From positions 1-42,613 of the forward strand of contig NZ_ABLD01000037.1 of NCBI RefSeq assembly GCF_000172415.1: a stretch of DNA of 42,613 nucleotides, read 5' to 3'. The position numbers and the translations under genes are program-made. Below, piece by piece: positions 8,595-15,506 of the stretch; position 1 is the stretch's first letter, and each line of letters starts with the position of its first letter. The stretch is from Paraburkholderia graminis C4D1M (GTDB taxonomy: Bacteria > Pseudomonadota > Gammaproteobacteria > Burkholderiales > Burkholderiaceae). A model generated the notes under the pieces. It ran no database searches, was not told the origin of the DNA, and saw only the letters and a list, made by a program, of their open reading frames with translations.

Positions 8595-9320
8595 ATGCTC
8601 AAACCCGATCGCCTTCGCGCTCTGGCCGACGCGCTGACACGGCAAAGCGTGATGCGCCTGCGCGATGCCGCGACGCTGCTCGGCGTATCGGAAATGACGG
8701 TGCGCCGCGACATTGCCGCGAATTCGGATCGCTTCACGTATCTCGGCGGCTATATCGTCAGCGCGACCGATGTGCCGAATAACGCCGGCTATTCGCTGGA
8801 GCAGGAAAAGGATCACTTCGCGCAGGCCAAGGCCGACGCGTCGTCGATCGCGGCGGGGTTGATCGGCGACAACGAAACGCTTTTCATCGATTGCGGCACG
8901 ACGCTCGCTGCACTCGCGCGCCTCGTTCCGCCGGAGCGCCATGTGACCGTGGTCTGCTATTCGCTGAACGTCGCGGAGATTTTGCGGCGCAAGCCGAACG
9001 TGCGCATGATTCTGCTCGGCGGCGTCTATGTGCCTTCGTCGGATTCGTTCGCGGGCGAGGAAAGTCTCGAGATGCTGCGCCGCATGGGCATCAACAAGGC
9101 GTTTATCTCGGCGGGCGGCGTGGACACCGCGCGCGGCGTGACCTGCTGGAATTTCCACGAAGTCGCAGTGAAGCAGGCCGCGATGGCGAGCGCCGTCGAG
9201 CGGCATCTGGTCGTGGACAGAAGCAAGTTCGGCGTCGTGAAAGCCGTGCGCTTTTCACAGATCGAAGACTTCGATTCGATCATCACCGAAGAAGGCCAGG
9301 CGCCGCGCAAGCGCACGTAA
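8595..9320 (+). CDS. DeoR-family transcriptional regulator
   Basis: 241 residues. The N-terminal DeoR helix-turn-helix is clear (RLRDAATLLGVSEMTVRRDI, residues ~17-36). The C-terminal sugar-phosphate-sensing (DeoR-C) domain shows LFIDCGTTLAALAR, a GG-V stretch (LLGGVYVPSSDSFAG) and HLVVDRSKFG, as in DeoR/GlpR/AgaR regulators. These normally repress carbohydrate operons and are released by a phosphorylated sugar. It stands tail-to-tail with the eight-gene deoC/transport operon. Given deoC and the kinase there, deoxyribose-5-phosphate is a reasonable inferred effector. The start ATG follows AGGACCTCC. The name deoR is avoided because the target has not been shown. Confidence 0.92.
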   Translation: MLKPDRLRALADALTRQSVMRLRDAATLLGVSEMTVRRDIAANSDRFTYLGGYIVSATDVPNNAGYSLEQEKDHFAQAKADASSIAAGLIGDNETLFIDCGTTLAALARLVPPERHVTVVCYSLNVAEILRRKPNVRMILLGGVYVPSSDSFAGEESLEMLRRMGINKAFISAGGVDTARGVTCWNFHEVAVKQAAMASAVERHLVVDRSKFGVVKAVRFSQIEDFDSIITEEGQAPRKRT

Positions 9321-9335
9321 TACGTTTAGCGTGAA

Positions 9336-9367
9336 GCGGCAGGCGCGCATCGCGACGCGCCTTCCGC
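9336..9367. terminator. Stem-loop between convergent genes
   Basis: GCGG-C-AGGCGCG, an 8-base loop, then CGCGCCT-T-CCGC: an 11-pair stem with one internal mismatch. It lies in the 78-base gap between the convergent DeoR-type gene and the last operon gene. No T-run follows on either strand, so bidirectional termination is an inference from position. Confidence 0.5.
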
Positions 9368-9398
9368 TCGCACGAACGCAACCCCGCGCGGCGCGTTT

Positions 9399-10493
9399 TC
9401 AGCGCTTGCGTTGCAGCGCGAACAGCGTGCCGGCGAGCAGAATAAACGCGCCGATAATCACCTTCTGCCACGTAGTCGGCACGCCGACCAGAATCAGCAC
9501 GCTCTTGATCAGCGTAACCAGCACCACGCCGAGCAGCGTTCCCACCACCGTGCCCGTGCCGCCCGTAATGCGCGCGCCGCCGAGAATCACCGCGGCGATC
9601 ACGTCGAGTTCCGAGCCGACCAGATCGAACGGATTCGCGAGGCGGTTGTTCGACACATGCAGAATGCCCGCGATGCCGGCAAGCATGCCCGTATAGCCGA
9701 ACACGAACAGATGGATCGCGCGCAGGTTGTAGCCGAGCCGCTCGGCAATCGCAAGCGAGCCGCCCATCGCGTAGACGCCGCGGCCCATCATCGTGCGGTT
9801 GAGCAGCCACCAGGTGACGAACGCGGCGGCGACGAGCGCCAGCACCGAGACCGGCAGCACCGCGCGCAAGCCGTCCGCGGTGTGATAGAAAAACAGCGGA
9901 ATGCGGCCGAAGCGATCCATGCTGTGCGGAATGTTCATGAAGAACGTCGTGCCGATAAACGTCAGCAGCAAGCCGCGATACAGGTATTGCGTGCCGATCG
10001 TGACGATCAGCGAAGGCGCTTTCAGCCGATGCACGAGCAAGCCGTTGACGACGCCGAGCATGACGCCGCCCACTGCACCCGCGACGAGAATCAGCGCGAA
10101 CGGCGCGTCCGGCCAGAACGCGAATACGGCCTTGGTGATGCCGTACATGGTCAGCGCGGCAATCGCGGTGAACGACACGTCGATGCCGCCCGACGCGAGC
10201 ACGACGAGCGTGCCGAGCGCGAACAGCGACATGGTCGTTGCCGAATGCAGCAGATCGAACAGCGTCGCCAACTGAAAGAAGCGCGGGTTGATGGCGCCGA
10301 CGATCAGACACGTGACCACGATCAGCGCGACCGTGAACCACTCGGGGTTGCGCGCGAGCCGCATGCGCAAGCCTCCCGGTTCGACGCTCGGCGCGACTTC
10401 GACGACATTCGGAGTGGTCATGGTCTGCTTCATGGGCGATTCGGTGGACGAGTCGGTGGGCAAGTCGATGCGCGGCTGGATGCGCGAGTTCAT
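9399..10493 (-). CDS. Sugar ABC transporter permease (RbsC/BPD_transp_2 type)
   Basis: 364 residues. After a hydrophilic N-terminus of ~45 residues it has about nine to ten hydrophobic helices, with typical RbsC-like signatures (LVVLASGGIDVSFTAIAALT, GYTGMLAGIAGI, VILGGARITGGTGTVVGTLLG). It would form half of the membrane channel of a CUT2-type importer together with the second permease in this operon. It is the last gene, 15 bases after the ATPase gene. The first ATG (10493) has AGAGG about 12 bases upstream; a start at 10433 is possible because the first 20 residues look non-conserved. The substrate is inferred from the operon to be a deoxyribose-type sugar or nucleoside. Confidence 0.88.
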   Translation of the reverse strand: MNSRIQPRIDLPTDSSTESPMKQTMTTPNVVEVAPSVEPGGLRMRLARNPEWFTVALIVVTCLIVGAINPRFFQLATLFDLLHSATTMSLFALGTLVVLASGGIDVSFTAIAALTMYGITKAVFAFWPDAPFALILVAGAVGGVMLGVVNGLLVHRLKAPSLIVTIGTQYLYRGLLLTFIGTTFFMNIPHSMDRFGRIPLFFYHTADGLRAVLPVSVLALVAAAFVTWWLLNRTMMGRGVYAMGGSLAIAERLGYNLRAIHLFVFGYTGMLAGIAGILHVSNNRLANPFDLVGSELDVIAAVILGGARITGGTGTVVGTLLGVVLVTLIKSVLILVGVPTTWQKVIIGAFILLAGTLFALQRKR

Positions 10494-10508
10494 GGCGGTT
10501 GACGTCCT

Positions 10509-12056
10509 CTAGGCCGCTTCGGAAAGCAGCGCGTGATACAGATCGGCCTCGCTCAATGCGTCGGCCTGATATTCGGCGGCCACGCGTCCCTTCTTCATCA
10601 TCAGAATGCGGTCGCAGTTTTGCAGAAGCTCGGGCAGGTCGTCGCTGATCAGAATGATGCCGATGCCGCGCTGCGAAAGCCGCTGCATGATCCGGTAGAT
10701 GATGTCCTTCGAGCCCACGTCGACGCCCACCGTGGGGCCGTGCAGGATCAGCACGCGCGGGTCGATGGCGAGCCAGCGGCCGATCAGCACGCGCTGCTGG
10801 TTGCCGCCGGAAAGAGATTGCACGGGCTTGTCGACGCCGGGCGTCGCGATCTGCAAATCCTTCACCGTCTGCTCGGCAAGCGCCTGCGCACGCGCGCGGT
10901 CGATCTGGCCGAAGCGGTCGCGCAGGCTCGAAATCATCGCGGTGATCACGTTGTCGCGAATCGGCTTGTCGAGAAAGAGCCCTTCGTTCAGCCGGTCTTC
11001 CGGCACATAGCCAATGCGGTGGCGTTTTGCATCCGACGGCGTGCGCAGCGCAATCGGCTTGCCGTCGAGCCGCGCCTCGCCCGCTTGCGCCGGCGCGACG
11101 CCCGCCAACGCGCGCGCGAGTTCGTTGCGCCCCGAATCGAGCAGTCCGGTGACGCCGAGAATCTCGCCGCCGTGCAGCCTGAACGTGACGTCGCTGAACT
11201 GACCGGCGCGCGTGAAGCCGCGCACGTCGAGCACGACGTCGTCCGCGTGCGCGCTTTCGCGATACCGCTCGTTCGACAGATGGCGGCCCGTCATCAGTTC
11301 GCTGATCTGCGCCTTGGTGAACTGCGCGATCGGTCCTTGCGCCATCTTTTGTCCGTCGCGCAGCACGATCACTTCGCCGCCGATCGCATAGCACTCGTCG
11401 AGCTTGTGGCTCACGAACAGCACCGTCACGCCTTGCGCGCGCAGATTCGCGAGCACCGCGATCAGATTGTCGACTTCCTTTTGCGTGAGCGACGTGGTGG
11501 GCTCGTCCATGATGACGAACTTCGCTTCGCTCGCAATCGCTCGCGCAATCGCGACAAGCTGCCGCGTGGCGAGCGGCAGTTGCTCGACGAGCGTCGCCTG
11601 GAAATCCGCGTTGCCGGGCAGGCCCACCGCTTCGAGCGCGCGCGCGGCCGTGGCGGCGAGCACGCGGCGATCGAAAGTGCGCGCGAGCCGTCCGGCATGC
11701 GTCGCGAGTTCCGATGTGAGCGCAACGTTTTCGGCGACGCTCATGTTGGGCAGCAGCGACAAATCCTGATACACGGTTTCGATGCCGGCCGCGAGCGCCT
11801 CGAGCGCGGAGAGCCGCGCATGCGGCACGCCCTCGATCACGAGTTGGCCTTCGTCCGGCGGCTGCGCGCCGGAAATGATCTTGATCAGCGTGCTCTTGCC
11901 GCAGCCGTTTTCGCCGAGCAGGTGATAGATCTGCCCGCGTTCGAACGCGAGGCTCACGCCGCGCAACGCATGTACGCCGGTAAAGCGTTTATGCACGCCG
12001 ACCACTTGCAGAAAGGGTTGCGAAGACTGGGCGGAAGAGACGTCTTGTCGATTCAT
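10509..12056 (-). CDS. Sugar ABC transporter ATP-binding protein (two NBDs)
   Basis: 515 residues, the tandem-NBD RbsA/MglA/LsrA type. NBD1 has Walker A GENGCGKST (~residue 48) and Walker B FVIMDEPTTS, but its signature is degenerate (EQLPLATRQ instead of LSGGQ). NBD2 has a good signature, LSGGNQQRV, but a degenerate Walker A (LLDSGRNEL) and an altered Walker B in which the usual D-E is H-G (VLILHGPTVGVDVG). In the dimeric sandwich, Walker A/B of NBD1 with the NBD2 signature forms one complete site, and the other site is fully degenerate. It couples ATP hydrolysis to uptake through the two permeases encoded on either side. The gene sits 60 bases downstream of the binding-protein gene. Confidence 0.92.
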   Translation of the reverse strand: MNRQDVSSAQSSQPFLQVVGVHKRFTGVHALRGVSLAFERGQIYHLLGENGCGKSTLIKIISGAQPPDEGQLVIEGVPHARLSALEALAAGIETVYQDLSLLPNMSVAENVALTSELATHAGRLARTFDRRVLAATAARALEAVGLPGNADFQATLVEQLPLATRQLVAIARAIASEAKFVIMDEPTTSLTQKEVDNLIAVLANLRAQGVTVLFVSHKLDECYAIGGEVIVLRDGQKMAQGPIAQFTKAQISELMTGRHLSNERYRESAHADDVVLDVRGFTRAGQFSDVTFRLHGGEILGVTGLLDSGRNELARALAGVAPAQAGEARLDGKPIALRTPSDAKRHRIGYVPEDRLNEGLFLDKPIRDNVITAMISSLRDRFGQIDRARAQALAEQTVKDLQIATPGVDKPVQSLSGGNQQRVLIGRWLAIDPRVLILHGPTVGVDVGSKDIIYRIMQRLSQRGIGIILISDDLPELLQNCDRILMMKKGRVAAEYQADALSEADLYHALLSEAA

Positions 12057-12116
12057 GATGAGCGGTCGCGGTGCCGGGGCGCGCCCACCGGACGCGCCCC
12101 GAAGTGAACAACGGAA

Positions 12117-13121
12117 TCAGAACGGATACTGCTTGTAGTTCGACTTGTCGACGTTCACCCAGCCCTGGCCGCGCACGATGATGCCCTTGCCCGGCCCTTT
12201 CGCGACCGTCACTTTCGTGTAGCCCGGAATGCCGAGGTCCGCGCCGTTCTCCACGGTCTTGCCGTCCACCAGCATCTTCGCGACCTTGTTCATCGCGATG
12301 CCCGCGAGTTTCGGGTCCCAGAACGCGATGCCGTTGATCGCGCCGCTCTCGAGGAACTTGCCCGCCTCGGTCGGCAGACCCGTGCCGTACACGCAGATCT
12401 TGCCCTGCATGCCGGCTTCCTCGACGGCGCGGCCGATGCCGATCACATCCAGCGACGACGAGCCCTGGAAGCCCTTCAGATCCGGATGCTTGCGCAGCAC
12501 TTCTTTGGCGACTTCGTACGCGCGCTCGCCGTCGTTATTGGTTTCGAGCTTCGGCTCGACGAGATTCATTTTCGCGTATTTGGCCTTGGCGTTCCCAATG
12601 CCGCCGTCGGCCCATTGCACCTGCGAACGGCTGCCGAGCGAGCCGACCAGCACCGCCCACTTGCCTTCGTTATGCATGCACGACGCGAGCCGTTCGTTCA
12701 GACCCGCACCGTAGGCCGTGTTGTCGAACGCCTCGATGTCGACCATCGTGTTCTTTGCGTTGTCCGCTTCATGCGTGACGACCTTGATGCCGCGATCCAT
12801 CGCCTTCTTGAGCGCCGGTTCGAGTGTCGGCGGATCGTAGGGCACGACTGCAATTGCGGTGACTTTCTTCGCGATCAGATCTTCGATGATCTTCAGTTGC
12901 TGCGCCGCGTCCGCGCGGCCCGGGCCCGTCTGGTACGCGGTGATGCCGGTGTTTTCCTTCGCGAATTCCTTGACGCCGTCGTCCATCCGGTTGAACCAGT
13001 TGATGCCCGTCACCTTGACGACCGTGACAATGGTTTCGTTGGTGGCGGCCTGCGCTGCGGCGATCGCGCCCACCGCCACTGCGCCTGCTGCGAGCGCGGC
13101 ACCCAGTCGAGTCAGTTTCAT
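12117..13121 (-). CDS. Periplasmic sugar-binding protein of ABC transporter
   Basis: 334 residues. It has a signal peptide (MKLTRLGAALAAGAVAVGAI-AAAQA) followed by a type-I periplasmic binding fold (Peripla_BP_4-like) with TIVTVVKVTGINWFNRMDD, AVVPYDPPTLEPALKKAM and GIKVVTHEAD. The overall pattern is near LsrB/RhaS-like binding proteins rather than classical RbsB. It captures the substrate in the periplasm for the operon's permeases. AAAGGAGA eight bases before the ATG is a strong ribosome site, as expected for the most expressed subunit. The long 130-base gap upstream contains a stem-loop. The ligand is inferred (deoxyribose or deoxynucleoside) from deoC and the kinase; an LsrB-like ligand such as AI-2 is an alternative. 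Confidence 0.9.
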   Translation of the reverse strand: MKLTRLGAALAAGAVAVGAIAAAQAATNETIVTVVKVTGINWFNRMDDGVKEFAKENTGITAYQTGPGRADAAQQLKIIEDLIAKKVTAIAVVPYDPPTLEPALKKAMDRGIKVVTHEADNAKNTMVDIEAFDNTAYGAGLNERLASCMHNEGKWAVLVGSLGSRSQVQWADGGIGNAKAKYAKMNLVEPKLETNNDGERAYEVAKEVLRKHPDLKGFQGSSSLDVIGIGRAVEEAGMQGKICVYGTGLPTEAGKFLESGAINGIAFWDPKLAGIAMNKVAKMLVDGKTVENGADLGIPGYTKVTVAKGPGKGIIVRGQGWVNVDKSNYKQYPF

Positions 13122-13173
13122 GCAATGTCTCCTTTATCGTTCGATGTCGCCCGTGCTGGCCGTGTCAGCCGTC

Positions 13174-13199
13174 GCGAACAGGGAGGGCACCTTGTTCGC
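13174..13199 (-). other. Stem-loop upstream of the binding-protein gene
   Basis: GCGAACA pairs with TGTTCGC, extended by GG/CC with a one-base bulge, in the 130-base gap between the upstream permease and the binding-protein gene. There is no T-run, so it looks more like an mRNA-stabilising or processing structure than a terminator. It could raise the binding-protein message over its neighbours. A CGTTG pentamer repeat lies next to it at ~13207-13226. Confidence 0.45.
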
Positions 13200-13251
13200 C
13201 TTCATCCGTTGCGTTGCGTTGCGTTTGCTTTTACCGATACTTCGCTATGCG

Positions 13252-14334
13252 TTAGCGCTTTGGCGGCGTGCCGCCGTCGGCGCGAGCCGCTGCCGGTTCC
13301 GTTGCCGGATGCGCGCCACCGCCGCCGAAGCCGAAGATTGCGCGCACGCGTTCGCCGCCCGCAAAGGCCAGCGAGAGCAGCAGCAAAAAGCCCCACGCGC
13401 AGTCGCCGAAAAACTGCGAGACGCCGAGCAGATTAAAGAGGCTCGACAGAAACTGCAGCACTGTCGCCGCAAAAAACACGCAGACGATGCGCCCATAACC
13501 GCCTGCGGGATTCACGCCGCCCATCACCGCAATGAGGATTGCGATCAGCAGATACGAGTTGCCGTAATCCCATTTCGCGCTGGACGTATGCGTCGCGCTG
13601 ATCAGGCCGGCAAGCGACGCGAGCACGCCGCACATCGCATAGGTCGTGATGAGCATGCGCGCGCGCGGAATGCCCGCGTAAAACGCGGCCTTCGGATTCG
13701 TGCCCATCAGATAGAGACGCAGGCCGAAGGGACTGCGCCTGAGCAGCCATCCCAGCACGATCACCGCGGCGATGAAGATGCAGAACGCAATCGGCACCTG
13801 CAACACGGTGCCGTTGCCGATGTCCGACAGCGGCTCGACATAGTCGACATGCACCGATGCGCCGTTGCTGATCACGACCGCGAAGCCGGTGAACAGCAAC
13901 TGCGTGCCGAGCGTGCAGAGAATCGGCGTGAGTCTGAGCCGCGCGATCACGACGCCGTTGAGCAGCCCGCCGAGCAGGCCCATGATGAGCACGATCGCGC
14001 AAAAGAGCGACGTGTAAAGCATCGGCGAATCGTCGCCATTGACGAAGCGCGGCACCACGATCGCCGCGACCATGCCCGACAGGTTCGCGAGGCCGACACC
14101 GGACAGGTCGATGCCGCCGTTGCCCGACACCATCGACAGCATGATGCCGAGCGCGAGCAGACCGAGTTCGGGCAACTGGCCGCCCATCGACTGAAGATTG
14201 TCGATGTCGACGAACTGGCCGCGCGAGAGCCACGTCGCGACCAGCACGACGAGCACGTTGACGATCAGAAGGAAGTTGAGTTGCCGGTCGGCAAACAGTT
14301 TTCCCGCAGCAAACGAAGACTTCATGGCGCTCAT
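13252..14334 (-). CDS. Sugar ABC transporter permease (second)
   Basis: 360 residues. It is a second RbsC-like membrane subunit with about ten hydrophobic helices and conserved blocks such as MLSMVSGNGGIDLSGVGLANL, NGVVIARLRLTPILCTLGTQ and GGVNPAGGYGRIVCV. The C-terminal ~30 residues are hydrophilic, Ala/Gly/Pro-rich and probably disordered. It pairs with the operon's other permease to form a heterodimeric channel. Start choice: AGGAG (14338-14342) lies very close to the ATG at 14334 and 12 bases from the ATG at 14325, so either may be used; a GTG at 14352 precedes the ribosome site and is unlikely. It lies 40 bases downstream of the kinase gene. Confidence 0.88.
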   Translation of the reverse strand: MSAMKSSFAAGKLFADRQLNFLLIVNVLVVLVATWLSRGQFVDIDNLQSMGGQLPELGLLALGIMLSMVSGNGGIDLSGVGLANLSGMVAAIVVPRFVNGDDSPMLYTSLFCAIVLIMGLLGGLLNGVVIARLRLTPILCTLGTQLLFTGFAVVISNGASVHVDYVEPLSDIGNGTVLQVPIAFCIFIAAVIVLGWLLRRSPFGLRLYLMGTNPKAAFYAGIPRARMLITTYAMCGVLASLAGLISATHTSSAKWDYGNSYLLIAILIAVMGGVNPAGGYGRIVCVFFAATVLQFLSSLFNLLGVSQFFGDCAWGFLLLLSLAFAGGERVRAIFGFGGGGAHPATEPAAARADGGTPPKR

Positions 14335-14374
14335 GATCTCCTGACACTGCACTGCACGTTACTGCACGGATGAG

Positions 14375-15343
14375 TTACGACACCTGCGCGGTCTGGCCCG
14401 ACTCGCTGTACTCGCTCAACACCTGGTTCACTTCGGCAAGCGTGGGCATCGAGGGCGCGGTGCCCGCGCGCGTGACCGAGATGCCCGCGAGCGCGCAGCC
14501 GAAGCGCATCGCCGCAATCGGGTCTTCGCCGCGCGCAAGCGCAGCCGCGAAGCCGCCCGTGAAGCCGTCGCCCGCGCCCGCCGTTTCCACTACCGTACCG
14601 CAGCGGAACGCGGGCAGCCACACCGATTGCGTGGCGTCGTGCAGCAACGCGCCGCCTTCGCCGAGCGTCACGATCGCGGCGCCCACGCCTTTTGCGAGCA
14701 GCACATCGGCCGCGCGCCGCGCATCGTCGACATTCGCGATCGGCACGCCGGTGAGCGCGGCCGCCTCGCTTTCGTTCGGCGTGATGTAGTCGCACAGCGG
14801 GAAGATGTCGTCGTCGAGCGGCATGGCCGGTGCGGGATTGAACACTGTGATGACGCCATGCTTGCGCGCCACTTCGAGTCCGCGCCGCGCGGCCGCGAGC
14901 GGCTGCTCGAGCTGCGTGACGAACACGCGCGCGCCGGCAATCTCGGCTTCTATCGCATCGACATCGGCTGCGCCGAGCGTGCCCGCCGCGCCGGCCGCGA
15001 CGATGATCGCGTTCATGCCCGTGGTGTCGTCGACGAAGATGTGCGCCGCGCCCGTCGCCACGCCGGGCACCACCGACGCGCGCGCCGTAATGCCCTCGCG
15101 CGCCCAGGTGGCCTGTGCGATGGAGCCGAACGCATCGTCGCCGATGCGCGTGCAGAACACGACCTGAGCGCCTGCGCGCGCCGCCGCCACGGCCTGATTC
15201 GAGCCCTTGCCGCCAGGGCCCATCGCGAACGCGGAGCCCGCAATCGTCTCGCCGATCGAAGGCATGCGCGCCGCGCGAAACGTCAGATCGGTCACGTAGA
15301 TGCCGAGAATGACGACGCGTCCGCTCGCTTGCTGCGCGCTCAT
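14375..15343 (-). CDS. Ribokinase-family sugar kinase (probable deoxyribokinase)
   Basis: 322 residues of the PfkB/ribokinase fold. The N-terminal signature region GPGGKGSNQAVAAARAGA, the sugar-binding GDDAFG, the NESEAAALTG block and the C-terminal anion hole/catalytic motif ETAGAGDGFTGGF (with the base Asp) are all intact. It phosphorylates a pentose at O5 in the cytoplasm. Because it is in the same operon as deoC, 2-deoxyribose is the likely substrate, giving deoxyribose-5-phosphate, but ribose cannot be excluded from sequence. Its ATG overlaps the TGA of a 33-codon ORF (ATGA), so its translation is probably coupled to that ORF. Confidence 0.88.
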   Translation of the reverse strand: MSAQQASGRVVILGIYVTDLTFRAARMPSIGETIAGSAFAMGPGGKGSNQAVAAARAGAQVVFCTRIGDDAFGSIAQATWAREGITARASVVPGVATGAAHIFVDDTTGMNAIIVAAGAAGTLGAADVDAIEAEIAGARVFVTQLEQPLAAARRGLEVARKHGVITVFNPAPAMPLDDDIFPLCDYITPNESEAAALTGVPIANVDDARRAADVLLAKGVGAAIVTLGEGGALLHDATQSVWLPAFRCGTVVETAGAGDGFTGGFAAALARGEDPIAAMRFGCALAGISVTRAGTAPSMPTLAEVNQVLSEYSESGQTAQVS

Positions 15344-15441
15344 GACGGCAGCCCTTCGTGCGCCGCGTGCTTCGTCATGCGGCGCGCCGCGTGCGATGGC
15401 GCAGCGTTCGTCAACAGCAGGAAGTCCAGAATGTTCGGCAC
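15340..15441 (-). CDS. 33-residue ORF translationally coupled to the kinase
   Basis: A GTG start at 15441 preceded by AAGGAG five bases upstream encodes a 33-residue peptide (VPNILDFLLLTNAAPSHAAR, then RMTKHAAHEGLPS). Its TGA overlaps the kinase ATG in the classic ATGA arrangement. The kinase has no separate strong ribosome site of its own, so this ORF probably delivers ribosomes to it. The N-terminus is hydrophobic, the C-terminus basic. I do not recognise it; it may be a leader peptide, a genuine small protein, or the stub of a decayed gene. Confidence 0.6.
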   Translation of the reverse strand: MPNILDFLLLTNAAPSHAARRMTKHAAHEGLPS

Positions 15442-15506
15442 GTTGTCTCCTTCATTTTGTGATCGACGCGCATGCTCTGCGCTGCGGTGCGTGTGCTGCT
15501 GTGCGG

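Noticed and set aside
13207..13226. CGTTG pentamer repeat as a phase-variation tract
   Set aside because: Only about three to four imperfect units in an intergenic gap; too short to argue for variation.
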